This document shows positions 41,955-50,932 of a DNA stretch of 64,000 bases, piece after piece. The notes beneath the pieces were generated by a model. It did no database searches and was not told the origin of the DNA. It saw only the letters and a program-made list of their open reading frames with translations. The position numbers and the translations under genes are program-made. The DNA is from Streptomyces massasporeus (GTDB lineage: Bacteria; Actinomycetota; Actinomycetes; Streptomycetales; Streptomycetaceae): positions 100,259-164,258 of the forward strand of contig NZ_BMSE01000020.1 of NCBI RefSeq assembly GCF_014648995.1. Reading direction: 5' to 3'. Numbering within the stretch: position 1 is the stretch's first letter; every line of letters starts with the position of its first letter.

Positions 41955-42826
41955 GCCGGGTGAGTCCTCCCATGAGCCAAGCAACCCTCTCCTACAGCCG
42001 TGTGCGGCACGGGCTCGCGCCGTGGGCGCGGATCGCCGGCCTGGCCGTGTGCGCGCTGCTCACCCTCGGCCCGGTGGTGTGGACGGTGTCCACCTCGCTG
42101 CGCACCCCCGCCGAGGCCTTCGACCTCCCGCCGCAGCTCATCCCGTCGAACCCCTCCACCGAGGCCTACCGCGGGGTCTTCGACCAGATCGACGTCTGGC
42201 TGCTGGCGTTGAACTCCACGCTGGTCACGGCCCTGATCGCCGTCGGCCAGATGATCACGGCGGGCCTGGCCGGATACGCCTTCGCCCGGCTGGAGTTCCG
42301 CTTCAAGAAGCCGCTGTTCGGCCTGGTGCTGGCGACGATGATGGTGCCGTTGCAGGTCACCATCGTGCCGGTGTTCCTGGTGCTGAAGTCGATGAGCCTG
42401 ACCGACACCCTGCTCGGGCTGATCGTCCCGGCCTTCCCGACCGCGTTCGGCACGTTCCTGATGCGCCAGTACTTCCTCGGCATGCCCAAGGACCTGGGCG
42501 AGGCGGCGATGCTGGACGGGGCCGGGCCCTGGCGGACCTTCCGGTCGGTGTACGCCCCGCTGGCCGCGCCCGGCCTCGCGATCGTCGGTGTCCTGGCCTT
42601 CAACTACCACTGGAACGAGTTCTTCCGCCCGCTGATCCTCGAGACGTCGGGCCAGAACTACACGTTGCCGCTGGGGCTGGTCTCCCTCCAGGGCAACCTC
42701 GGCACCGGCTCCATCTCCGTGGTGCTCGCCGGTGTCGTCCTGTCCATGATCCCCGCCGTCGCCGTGTTCGTCGTCGGCCAGCGCCCTCTGCGCGAGGGCA
42801 TCACGTCCGCTGGAGTCAACCGTTGA
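41951..42826 (+). CDS. ABC sugar importer, inner-membrane permease 2
   Basis: 291 residues from GTG 41951 (GTGA overlap); ATG 41972 is a possible alternative start. MalG/UgpE class with six helices and EAA loop LGEAAMLDGAGPWRTFRSVY. Pairs with the previous permease. Its stop overlaps the next gene's TTG start. Confidence 0.92.
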   Translation: MSRVSPPMSQATLSYSRVRHGLAPWARIAGLAVCALLTLGPVVWTVSTSLRTPAEAFDLPPQLIPSNPSTEAYRGVFDQIDVWLLALNSTLVTALIAVGQMITAGLAGYAFARLEFRFKKPLFGLVLATMMVPLQVTIVPVFLVLKSMSLTDTLLGLIVPAFPTAFGTFLMRQYFLGMPKDLGEAAMLDGAGPWRTFRSVYAPLAAPGLAIVGVLAFNYHWNEFFRPLILETSGQNYTLPLGLVSLQGNLGTGSISVVLAGVVLSMIPAVAVFVVGQRPLREGITSAGVNR

Positions 42827-44199
42827 GCCTCGCCGCTCCCCCGCACGACCCGCACGCCCCGCGTTTCCGGGTCCGCCCGCCCGCCAACTGGATGAACGAC
42901 CCCAACGGTCCCTTCCGCTGGCGCGGCCGCCATCACCTGTTCTACCAGCACAACCCGGACGCCCCGGTGCACGCCAACGTCCACTGGGGCCATGCCTCCA
43001 GCGCCGACCTCGCGCACTGGGAGCACCATCCGATCGCGCTCACCCCCACCCCGGGCGGGCCGGACGAGGCGGGCTGCTGGTCGGGCTGCGTGGTCGACGA
43101 CGGGGGCGTGCCGACGGCCGTCTACACCGGGGTCGACCGCGATCACAGCGGGCTCGGCACGATCTGCCTGGCCCGGGCGGCGGACCCGGACGATCCCGCG
43201 CTGGCCGAGTGGACGCCGTTGCCCGTCCCGGTGGTCACGGGCCCGCCCGAGGGTCTGGACGTGGTGATGTTCCGCGACCCGTTCGCCTTCCGGCACGAGG
43301 GCCGGCGCCGGGCGCTGGTCGGCGCGGGGCACGCCGACGGCACGCCGTCGGTCCTCCTCTACGACTGCGACGACCTCACCGACTGGCGGTTCGCGGGGGT
43401 CTTCCTGGACGGGCACGCCCCGGCCGCCCGGGCCGCGTTCGGCGGCCGGGCCACCGGCTGGGAGTGCCCGCAGCTGTATGCCGCGCGGGACGGCGCGTGG
43501 GTGCTGGTGGTGTCCCTGTGGGACGGCCACCCGTGGACCACGGGCTACCTCACAGGCCGCCTGGACACGGACCTGCGCTTCACCGCCCGCACGGGCGGCC
43601 TGCTCGACCACGGCCGTGACTTCTACGCCCCCGCCGTGCTGCAGGAACCGGACCGGGCCCTGATGTGGGGCTGGTCGTGGGAGGCCCGCGAGCAGGGCGA
43701 GGCCGACTGGGCCGGTGTCCTCACCGCTCCCCGTGTCGTCGACGTCCATCCGGACGGGGCGCTGCGGGTGTCCCCGGCGCCGGAGCTGCACCGGCTGCGG
43801 GCCGCCGAGCCGTTCGTCACCGCCCCGGGCCGGGCCGCGCTGCCGGCGGCCTACGACCTGACGGTCAGCGCCCGCGCCCGCACCACGGTCGGTCTGCTGA
43901 GGTCGGCCGCGGGCGACGAGCTGACGGTCTGCCTGGACCCGGACGCGGGCACGGTGACAGTGAACCGGGACGGGTGGCCCCGCGCGGAGGCCGCGGCACC
44001 GGTCGTCGTCCCGGTGCCGCCGGGCGAGGAGCTCACCCTGCGCGTCCTCGTCGACGGCTCGCTGTACGAACTGTTCGTGGGCGACCGGGCCACGGTCACC
44101 GAGCGCGTCTACGCACGCGCGGACGACAGCAGGGAGTTGAGCGTGACGCCCGGCGCGTCCGTCACCGGATGGGCGCTGGTCCCACCGACGAACGGCTGA
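42823..44199 (+). CDS. Cytoplasmic GH32 beta-fructosidase
   Basis: 458 residues. TTG 42823 overlaps the permease stop (TTGA) and gives a coupled start. No signal peptide. GH32 motifs: NWMNDPNGP (nucleophile Asp), FRDPFAF and WECPQL (acid/base Glu), then a C-terminal beta-sandwich. It would release fructose from imported fructo-oligosaccharides or sucrose. The 3' end overlaps the convergent LacI gene by 38 bp. Confidence 0.92.
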   Translation: MSLAAPPHDPHAPRFRVRPPANWMNDPNGPFRWRGRHHLFYQHNPDAPVHANVHWGHASSADLAHWEHHPIALTPTPGGPDEAGCWSGCVVDDGGVPTAVYTGVDRDHSGLGTICLARAADPDDPALAEWTPLPVPVVTGPPEGLDVVMFRDPFAFRHEGRRRALVGAGHADGTPSVLLYDCDDLTDWRFAGVFLDGHAPAARAAFGGRATGWECPQLYAARDGAWVLVVSLWDGHPWTTGYLTGRLDTDLRFTARTGGLLDHGRDFYAPAVLQEPDRALMWGWSWEAREQGEADWAGVLTAPRVVDVHPDGALRVSPAPELHRLRAAEPFVTAPGRAALPAAYDLTVSARARTTVGLLRSAAGDELTVCLDPDAGTVTVNRDGWPRAEAAAPVVVPVPPGEELTLRVLVDGSLYELFVGDRATVTERVYARADDSRELSVTPGASVTGWALVPPTNG

Positions 44200-45244
44200 T
44201 CACCGGGCAGGCCAGGCGCCGCACCGTGGCGGGCGGCGTCCGGCCCGTGGCGAGGGAGTCGAGGAGCAGCCGCGCGGCGGCCTCCCCCATCGCCCGGTGG
44301 GGCAGCGCGACCGTGGTGAGGGGCGGCGCCAGGTGGGCGGCCATGTGCTCCTGGTCGTCGTAGCCCACCACCGACAGATCACCGGGGACGGTGATGCCGA
44401 GCCGGGTCGCGGCGTGCAGGACGCCCGCCGCGACCCGGTCGTTGTAGGCGAAGATCCCGGTGGGCCTGAGCTCGGGCGGGGCGTTGTCGAGGAGGCGTGT
44501 GGCGCCCTCGTAGCCGGCGGAGATCTCTCCTCCGGTGCGGACCACCCAGTCGCGCGGCACGGTGATGCCCTCGGCGCGCAGCGCGTCGCGGAAGCCGCGC
44601 AGCCGCTCCGCGGAGGCGATGTCGTCCTGCCCGCCGACGAGCGCGACCCGCCGGTGCCCCTGCTCCAGGAGCAGCCGGGCCGCCGTACGGCCTCCGGCGC
44701 GCTCGGCGGGGATGACGGCGGGCAGCGAGTCGTCCTCCGGCAGGCAGTTGGCGAGGACGGAGAGGGTGCGGTGCAGGCCCTCGGGGACACGGACGCTGCG
44801 CAGCGACATGGCGGCGTAGATGATGCCGTCGACGCGCCGGTCGAGGAGTTCGGCGACCGCGGCGTCCTCCTTGTCCGGGTCGCCGCCGGAGTCGATGGTG
44901 AGGACCAGGTGCTCGCCCGCCCAGGCCGTGTCCATGGCGCCACGCAGCAGCCGTCCGGCGAACGGGGAGGAGGCGATCTCGTCGGTGACCAGGCCGATCA
45001 CGGCCGTACGGCTGCGGCGCAGGCCGCGGGCGACGGGGTCGGGCCGGTAGCCCAGCTGGGTGGCGGCCTGCCGGATGCGTTCCTGGGTCGCGGGCGAGAG
45101 GTTGCCGGCGGCCCGGCCGTTGAACACGAAGGACACGGCGGTGTGCGACACGCCGGCGAGCCGTGCGACGTCCCGCGAGGTGGGTCGTCCCGATCTTGTC
45201 GCCGGCTTCTCCTCGGCGCTGCCCATGCCGTCCGCCGCCTTCAT
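44162..45244 (-). CDS. LacI-family repressor of the fructan locus
   Basis: About 360 residues. ATG 45244 chosen (GGACAGG upstream); GTG 45274 would add ten residues. HTH: TSRDVARLAGVSHTAVSFVF near the N-terminus, then the hinge NLSPATQERIRQAATQLGYR and a periplasmic-binding-type effector domain (VIGLVTDEI, GDLSVVGYDDQEHMA). It lies convergent to, and overlapping, the GH32 gene. The two TAAC/GTTA elements near 39485-39581 are the likely targets, with fructose or a fructan as inducer (inference). Confidence 0.9.
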   Translation of the reverse strand: MKAADGMGSAEEKPATRSGRPTSRDVARLAGVSHTAVSFVFNGRAAGNLSPATQERIRQAATQLGYRPDPVARGLRRSRTAVIGLVTDEIASSPFAGRLLRGAMDTAWAGEHLVLTIDSGGDPDKEDAAVAELLDRRVDGIIYAAMSLRSVRVPEGLHRTLSVLANCLPEDDSLPAVIPAERAGGRTAARLLLEQGHRRVALVGGQDDIASAERLRGFRDALRAEGITVPRDWVVRTGGEISAGYEGATRLLDNAPPELRPTGIFAYNDRVAAGVLHAATRLGITVPGDLSVVGYDDQEHMAAHLAPPLTTVALPHRAMGEAAARLLLDSLATGRTPPATVRRLACPVISRSSVGPAPIR

Positions 45245-45320
45245 CCCCCACCTGTCCGGTTGATCATTGCTCACCCTATCCGTGACGCTGGAGGGACGAC
45301 ACAGTCAACGGGAAGGTCCG

Positions 45321-46154
45321 ATGGTGATCAGCATCCCGACCCACACGCTCAACGACGGTACGACGCTCCCCGCCCTGGGCCTGGGGACCTGGCCGCTCGG
45401 CGACGACGAGGCGCAGCAGGCGGTGCTCTCGGCCCTGGCGGCCGGCTACCGCCTGATCGACACGGCGACGAACTACCGCAACGAGACGGGGGTCGGCCGC
45501 GCTGTGGCCTCCGGCGTGGTGCCGCGCGAGGAGGTCGTCGTGACGACGAAGCTCCCGGGCCGGCACCACGGCTACGAGGAGACCCTCGCATCCTTCGAGG
45601 AGTCGCGGACCCGCCTGGGCCTGGAGTACGTCGATCTGTACCTGATCCACTGGCCGCTGCCGCGCGTGGACCGGTACGTCGACTCCTGGAAGGCCATGAT
45701 CAAGCTGCGCGAGGAGGGGCTCGTCCGGTCGATCGGCGTCTCCAATTTCACGGCCGGGCACATCGAGCGGCTGGAGAAGGAGACGGGGGTGCTGCCCTCG
45801 GTCAATCAGATCGAGCTGCACCCGCTGCTGCCGCAGGAGGAGCTGCGCGCCTTCCACACGGGCAAGGGCATCGTCACCGAGAGCTGGAGCCCGCTGCGCC
45901 CGGGTACGCCCCTGCTGGAGGATCCCGCCGTGGCGCGGATCGCCGAGGCGCACGGGGTGTCGCCGGGGCAGGTCGTGCTGCGCTGGCACACGCAGCTGGG
46001 CGCGGTACCGATCCCCAAGTCGGCGAACCCCGAGCGGCAGCGCGCCAACCTCGACGTCTTCGGCTTCGAGCTGAGCGAGGACGAGATGCGGGCCGTCGCG
46101 GACAGGCCGCAGCGGAGGGTCGGCGGGGACCCCGAGGTGCACGAGGAGTTCTGA
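45321..46154 (+). CDS. Aldo/keto reductase
   Basis: 277 residues, ATG 45321 behind GGGAAGG. TIM-barrel AKR: LGLGTWPLGD, RLIDTATNYRNE (Asp and catalytic Tyr), VVTTKLPG (Lys), YLIHWPLP (His), IGVSNF and PIPKSANPER for NADPH. It resembles the 2,5-diketo-gluconate reductase group. Cytoplasmic; substrate not predictable. Confidence 0.92.
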   Translation: MVISIPTHTLNDGTTLPALGLGTWPLGDDEAQQAVLSALAAGYRLIDTATNYRNETGVGRAVASGVVPREEVVVTTKLPGRHHGYEETLASFEESRTRLGLEYVDLYLIHWPLPRVDRYVDSWKAMIKLREEGLVRSIGVSNFTAGHIERLEKETGVLPSVNQIELHPLLPQEELRAFHTGKGIVTESWSPLRPGTPLLEDPAVARIAEAHGVSPGQVVLRWHTQLGAVPIPKSANPERQRANLDVFGFELSEDEMRAVADRPQRRVGGDPEVHEEF

Positions 46155-46193
46155 CGGGTACCCGGGGGCGCCCGAGGCAGGAGGGAGCCGCAG

Positions 46194-46808
46194 GTGGCCG
46201 AGCGGGACCGGCTGCGGGACTACCGCGGCAAGCGCGACTTCGACCGGACCGGCGAGCCCCGGGGACGTGGTGCGTCCGGGGGCGACGGGCCCCGGTTCGT
46301 GGTGCAGATCCACGACGCGAGCACGATGCACTTCGACTTCCGGTTGCAGGTGGACGACGTGCTGAAGTCCTGGTCGGTCCCGAAGGGCCCCTCGGCCGAC
46401 CCGAAGGACAAGCGGCTGGCCGTGCCCACGGAGGACCATCCGCTGGAGTACGAGGAGTTCGAGGGCGTGATCCCCCGCGGCGAGTACGGCGGCGGCACGG
46501 TGATCGTCTGGGACCACGGCACCTACGAGCCGCTGAGCCATGACCGCGAGGGGCGGCCCGTCGATTTCGCGGAGTCGCTGGAGCGCGGGCACGCCACGTT
46601 CCGGCTGAGCGGTTCCAAGCTGCACGGCGAGTACGCCCTGACCCGGTTCCGCAGCGGTCGGGACGGCGACGGCGAGGAGGCCTGGCTGCTGGTGAAGCGG
46701 GCCGGGGGCCCGGCCCGTGCGCACGGGGCCCCCGATCCCCGCCGGGCCCGTTCGGCCAAGTCCGGCCGCACGCTCGCCCAGGTCGCCTCGGACGCGTCCG
46801 GGGCGTGA
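46194..46808 (+). CDS. LigD-type 3'-phosphoesterase domain protein (stand-alone)
   Basis: 204 residues from GTG 46194. It corresponds to the PE domain of LigD alone: FVVQIHDASTMHFDFRLQV (metal-binding His/Asp), SWSVPKGPS, PRGEYGGGTVIVWDHGTY and KLHGEYALTRF. The domain trims 3' ends during non-homologous end joining. The C-terminal 40 residues are basic. Ligase and polymerase domains are absent; an ATP-dependent ligase gene lies at 52.9 kb. Confidence 0.9.
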   Translation: MAERDRLRDYRGKRDFDRTGEPRGRGASGGDGPRFVVQIHDASTMHFDFRLQVDDVLKSWSVPKGPSADPKDKRLAVPTEDHPLEYEEFEGVIPRGEYGGGTVIVWDHGTYEPLSHDREGRPVDFAESLERGHATFRLSGSKLHGEYALTRFRSGRDGDGEEAWLLVKRAGGPARAHGAPDPRRARSAKSGRTLAQVASDASGA

Positions 46809-46817
46809 GCCGGCCGG

Positions 46818-49160
46818 TCAGAACAGCGGTGTGAGGGACTGTTCGCACCAGATCGTCTTGCCCCGGGTGGTCTGCCGGCTGCCCCAGCGCTGGGTGAGCT
46901 GGGCGACCAGCAGCAGACCGCGGCCGCCCTCGTCGTCCTGGTGGGCCCGTCGCAGGTGCGGGGAGGTCGAACTGCCGTCGGACACCTCGCAGATGAGGGT
47001 CCGGTCCCGGATCAGGCGGAGCTGGATGGGCGGGGCGCCGTACCGGATGGCGTTGGTGACCAGTTCGCTGACGACGAGTTCGGTGACGAAGGCCGTCTCG
47101 TCCAGGCCCCACGCGGCGAGCTGGTCGGTGGCGGCCTGCCGGGTCGCGGCCACCTCCGCGGGGTCGGGGGAAACGTCCCAGGTGGCGACCTGGTCGGCGC
47201 CCAGGGCCCGGGTCCGGGCCAGCAGCAGGGCCACGTCGTCGCCGGGTTCCTCCGGCAGGACGGCCTTCAGCACGGTGTCGCACAGGGCGTCCAGCGAGTC
47301 GGCGGGCACGGTCAGGGCGCGGCACAGCTCGTCGGTGGCGTGGTCGACGTCGCGGTCGCGGTCCTCGACGAGTCCGTCGGTGTAGAGGGCGACGACGGAG
47401 CCCTCGGGCAGTTGGAGCTCCGTCGCCTCGAACGGCAGGCCTCCCACGCCCAGCGGGGGGCCTGCGCTCATGGGGATCAGCCGGGCGGATCCGTCGGGCA
47501 GCACCAGGGCGGGTGCGGGGTGCCCGGCGGCGGCCAGGTTCAGCCGGCGTGTGACGGGGTCGTAGACGGCGTAGAGGCAGGTCGCGCCGAGTTCGGCGAC
47601 CTCGTCGCCCTGGTCGTCCGAGGCGAGATGGGTGACCAGGTCGTCGAGGTGGGTGAGGAGCTCGTCGGGCGGGAGGTCCACGTCGGCGAGGGTGCGGACG
47701 GCTGTGACCAGCCGGCCCATGGTGGCCGTGGAGGGGATGCCGTGCCCCACGACGTCCCCGACGACCAGCGCGACGCGGCTGCCGGACAGCGGGATGACGT
47801 CGAACCAGTCGCCACCGATGCCGGCCGCCGATCCGGAGGGCAGATAGCGGTGCGCCACCCGGACGGCGGCCTGGCCGGGCAGGCCCCTGGGCAGCAGGCT
47901 GTGCTGGAGGGCGAGGGCGGTGGTGCGCTCGCGGGCGAAGCGGCGGGCGTTGTCGACGCAGACCGCGGCCCGGCTGGCGAGTTCCTCGGCGAACACGGCG
48001 TCGTCCGCGCCATAGTCGTCGGCCTGCGCCACGCGGACGGCCACGGCGACACCCAGCGTGGTGCCGCGGGCCCGCAGCGGTACGGCCAGCATCGAATGGG
48101 CGCCTTCGCGGTAGGGCCGTCCCTTCGGGGCGCGGGAATTGCGCTCGGCGACCCAGCGCATGAACGCCGGCTCTCCTGCCTGGCTGAGGATGGCCCCGCC
48201 TTCCCGCATGGCCCGGGCGATCGGCGAGAACGGGGTGTAGACGTCGACTTCTCCCAGATGCACGGCCGCCTCGGGGGTGCCCTCGGTGACGGAACCGTGC
48301 GCGACCCGCCTGAGGGCGATCTCGTCGGCCGGCACCGTCGGCTGCTCGTCCGCGCCGAGCACCCAGTCGAACAAATCCACGCTCGCGAAGTCCGCGAAGC
48401 GGGGCACCACGACCCCGATGAGCTCCTCGGCCGTGCGCACCACGTCAAGGGTGGTGCCGATGGCGGCCGCGGCCTCGTTGAGCAGGGCCAGCCGCTGGCG
48501 GGCCCAGTACTGCTCGGTGCTGTCGAACGCGGCCAGGGCGGTGCCGACGAGCTCGCCGGCGGCATTCCGCACCGGCCACATCTCGGTGACCCAGGCGTGC
48601 TCCCGGTTCAGGGCCGGCGCACCGGTGTAGCTCTCGTAGCGCACTGGCCGGCCCGTCTCCACGACATGCCTGAGATGCCAGTTGAAGCCACGCATGTGCT
48701 CGGCCTCTCCCACGGTCTCCGGGAAGTGCCGGCCGAGCAGGGTCTCCTCGGGCACGCCCATCACATGGCAGGCGGCCTCGTTGAGCCGCAGGTAGCGCTG
48801 GCCGGTGTCGAAGACGGACATCGACATGGACGCCTGCTGGAAGGCGAGGCCCGCGAGGGACGTCTCCCCGTGGCCGGGCGACGCGGCGGTGATCACGTAC
48901 CCGCCCGACTCCCCGTCCGGGCCCGTCACGGCGCACGCTCTGACGCGGAGCCCGACGAGATAGCCGTCGCGGTGCCGCACCATGACGGTGCCGGACCGCG
49001 CGGACACCGCCTCGGGCGGCACGGCCTCGGCGAGCAGCTCCCGCACGGCACGGCCCAGGGCCTCATGGGCCGGATAGCCGGTCAGCCGCCGGGCTCCCTC
49101 GCTCCACCCCGTCAGAATGCCGCGGGCGTCGATGATCGCAGCAGCGGAGGCGTCCTCCAT
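46818..49160 (-). CDS. PAS/GAF/SpoIIE phosphatase with C-terminal ATPase domain
   Basis: 780 residues from ATG 49160; a TTG at 49196 is possible. Order: PAS (about 1-110, GWSEGARRLTGYPAHEALG), second PAS (about 115-225, YLRLNEAACHVMGV), GAF (about 240-400), PP2C/SpoIIE phosphatase (about 420-640; GGDWFDVIPL, VVGDVVGHG, LYTDGLVEDRD) and HATPase_c (about 655-775; VSELVTNAIRYG, GRGLLLVAQLTQRWG). Such proteins both dephosphorylate anti-anti-sigma factors and inhibit sigma factors, linking a signal to stress-sigma activity. Cytoplasmic. Confidence 0.92.
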   Translation of the reverse strand: MEDASAAAIIDARGILTGWSEGARRLTGYPAHEALGRAVRELLAEAVPPEAVSARSGTVMVRHRDGYLVGLRVRACAVTGPDGESGGYVITAASPGHGETSLAGLAFQQASMSMSVFDTGQRYLRLNEAACHVMGVPEETLLGRHFPETVGEAEHMRGFNWHLRHVVETGRPVRYESYTGAPALNREHAWVTEMWPVRNAAGELVGTALAAFDSTEQYWARQRLALLNEAAAAIGTTLDVVRTAEELIGVVVPRFADFASVDLFDWVLGADEQPTVPADEIALRRVAHGSVTEGTPEAAVHLGEVDVYTPFSPIARAMREGGAILSQAGEPAFMRWVAERNSRAPKGRPYREGAHSMLAVPLRARGTTLGVAVAVRVAQADDYGADDAVFAEELASRAAVCVDNARRFARERTTALALQHSLLPRGLPGQAAVRVAHRYLPSGSAAGIGGDWFDVIPLSGSRVALVVGDVVGHGIPSTATMGRLVTAVRTLADVDLPPDELLTHLDDLVTHLASDDQGDEVAELGATCLYAVYDPVTRRLNLAAAGHPAPALVLPDGSARLIPMSAGPPLGVGGLPFEATELQLPEGSVVALYTDGLVEDRDRDVDHATDELCRALTVPADSLDALCDTVLKAVLPEEPGDDVALLLARTRALGADQVATWDVSPDPAEVAATRQAATDQLAAWGLDETAFVTELVVSELVTNAIRYGAPPIQLRLIRDRTLICEVSDGSSTSPHLRRAHQDDEGGRGLLLVAQLTQRWGSRQTTRGKTIWCEQSLTPLF

Positions 49161-49221
49161 ATCGTCCAGGATTATCCCTTTGCCGCCCTCTATCAACCGC
49201 GACGCAGCATTCGTGACAGTG

Positions 49222-49689
49222 TCAGGTCCGGTGGGCGCGCAGCGCGGTGAGCGCCCGGTCGGCGTGCGCGTTCATGCGCAGTTCGCTGCGGACGACGTCG
49301 AGGACGGTGCGGTCCTGTGCGATGACGAAGGTGGTGCGCTTGGTGGGCGCCAGGGAGAAGCCGCGCTTCACCCCGAACCGTTCGCGGACCGCGCCGTCGG
49401 CGTCGGACAGCAGCGGCATGCCGAGGCCGTGTCGTCCGGCGAACTCCTGCTGGCGCTCGACGTCGTCGCCGCTGATGCCGACGGGGCGTGCTCCCACGGC
49501 GGCGAACTCGGCGGCGAGATCACGGAAGTGGCAGGCCTGGGCGGTGCAGCCGGGGGTCAGGGCGGCGGGGTAGAAGAAGAGCACGACGGGGCCCTCGGCG
49601 AGCAGCTCGGACAGGCTGCGGACCGTGCCGGTCTCGTCGGGCAGGGTGAAGTCCTCGACCTTGTCCCCGGTCTCCACGCGCGCGGTCAC
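49222..49689 (-). CDS. Peroxiredoxin, BCP type
   Basis: 155 residues. VETGDKVEDFTLPDETGTV, then FFYPAALTPGCTAQACHFRD with the peroxidatic Cys (TPGC) and resolving Cys five residues on (TAQAC), as in BCP/PrxQ. Reduces hydroperoxides with thioredoxin. Overlaps the DoxX-like gene by 4 bp. Confidence 0.92.
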   Translation of the reverse strand: MTARVETGDKVEDFTLPDETGTVRSLSELLAEGPVVLFFYPAALTPGCTAQACHFRDLAAEFAAVGARPVGISGDDVERQQEFAGRHGLGMPLLSDADGAVRERFGVKRGFSLAPTKRTTFVIAQDRTVLDVVRSELRMNAHADRALTALRAHRT

Positions 49690-50066
49690 GACCTGCCCTC
49701 CGCGTTCCGGGCGACGCCGCGGGCCCAGAGCACGAGGGGCACCTGCAGGGGCAGGCGCCCGAAGGCGGCGGCCTTCTGCGGGGTGGGGCGGTGGCGCCAG
49801 TCGGCGGCCATCTTGACGTTGGCGGGGAACACCCCGACGAAGAAGGCGGCCGTGGCGAGCGCGGCGGCCTTGCGGGTGCGCGGCAGCGCCAGACCGGCGG
49901 CGAGGGCGAGCTCGGCGGCGCCGCTGGCGTAGGTCCAGGCCCTCGGTGTGCCGGGCAGGCCGCGCGGGATGGTCGCGTCGAACGGGCGTGGGGTGGCGAA
50001 GTGGGCGACGCCCGCGGTGGCCAGCAGGCCGGCGAGCAGCAGGGGCGAGCGTTCGGACCGGGACAC
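49686..50066 (-). CDS. DoxX-like membrane protein
   Basis: 126 residues from GTG 50066 behind GAGGAGG. Four short helices: LLLAGLLATAGVAHFATP, YASGAAELALAAGLALP, KAAALATAAFFVGVFPAN and LPLQVPLVLWARGVA. A DoxX/DUF417-like fold. Coupled to the peroxiredoxin, so probably a membrane partner in redox defence. Confidence 0.85.
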   Translation of the reverse strand: MSRSERSPLLLAGLLATAGVAHFATPRPFDATIPRGLPGTPRAWTYASGAAELALAAGLALPRTRKAAALATAAFFVGVFPANVKMAADWRHRPTPQKAAAFGRLPLQVPLVLWARGVARNAEGRS

Positions 50067-50116
50067 GGTTCCTCCTCTGAAGGCCTGCCGCGCATTATTA
50101 CCGGTCGGTACACAGG

Positions 50117-50878
50117 TCAGTTCACCGGGCCCCGGGTGTGCCGGTGGTGGCTGCCGGGCGTGTAGCCGAGGGAGCGGCGGAAGACGTCGATGAACGCGCT
50201 GGCGGAGGACCAGCCGCAGCGGTGGGCCACGGTCGTGACGGGCAGGCCGTCGGCCAGCATCCGCAGGGCGTGGTAGAGCCGCGACTGGGTGCGCCACTGC
50301 GGGAACGTCATGCCGACCTCGGCGCGGAAGAGCCGGCTGAGGGTCCGCTCCCCCACCCCGGTCGCCGCCCCGAGCTCGGCGAGGGTGCGCACGTCGGCCG
50401 GGTCGGCGTGCACGAGTGCGCAGACGGCGGCCAGGCGCGGGTCGGCGGGGGTGGGCAGGCGCAGCGGCTGTTGGGGCGAGAGGCGCAGTTGATCGCGCAG
50501 GACGGCGCGCAGTCGGCGGCGCTCGGGGCTGTCGTCGCCGGGGTCGCGGGTGTAGACGAGGATCAGCTCGCGCAGCAGGGGGCTGACGGCGAGGACGGCC
50601 GGGTGGTCCAGGCCGAGGGGGTTGTCGGCGGCGGGCAGGCCGACCAGGTGCAGGTCGAGCCGGCCGTGGGCGCGATGGGCGTGGACGGTGCCGGCCGGGA
50701 CCCAGATGGCGCGGGTGCCGGGGGCGAACCAGGTGCCGGCGTCGGTGGTGACGGCGACGACGCCGGCGCCCGCGTAGACGATCTGGTGGTCGTCGTGCCG
50801 GTGGGCGTCGATGCGGTCGCCGGCGGTGAGCCGCTGGGCGCGGGTCGGGGCCGCGGGGGTGTGGCGGATCTTCGGCAC
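50117..50878 (-). CDS. AraC-family regulator (AraC_binding cupin + HTH)
   Basis: 253 residues from GTG 50878. N-terminal cupin (HDDHQIVYAGAGVVAV, IWVPAGTVHAHRAHG), C-terminal double HTH (LAELGAATGVGERTLSRLF and TTVAHRCGWSSASAFIDVFRRSLGYTPG, read in segments). Divergent from the MFS transporter across 54 bp, so it probably controls that gene. Confidence 0.88.
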   Translation of the reverse strand: MPKIRHTPAAPTRAQRLTAGDRIDAHRHDDHQIVYAGAGVVAVTTDAGTWFAPGTRAIWVPAGTVHAHRAHGRLDLHLVGLPAADNPLGLDHPAVLAVSPLLRELILVYTRDPGDDSPERRRLRAVLRDQLRLSPQQPLRLPTPADPRLAAVCALVHADPADVRTLAELGAATGVGERTLSRLFRAEVGMTFPQWRTQSRLYHALRMLADGLPVTTVAHRCGWSSASAFIDVFRRSLGYTPGSHHRHTRGPVN

Positions 50879-50932
50879 GATCCGGCAGATTATCGGAAGC
50901 GGGCCAGGTGCCCGGCGGACGACGATCGCCGG

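Noticed and set aside
46156..46161. GGGTAC before the LigD-type gene as a SigB promoter
   Set aside because: No GNNT box lies 14-16 nt upstream.
46941..49250. 769-codon open frame opposite the SpoIIE-type gene
   Set aside because: A mirror frame of a clear multi-domain regulator, no domain of its own.
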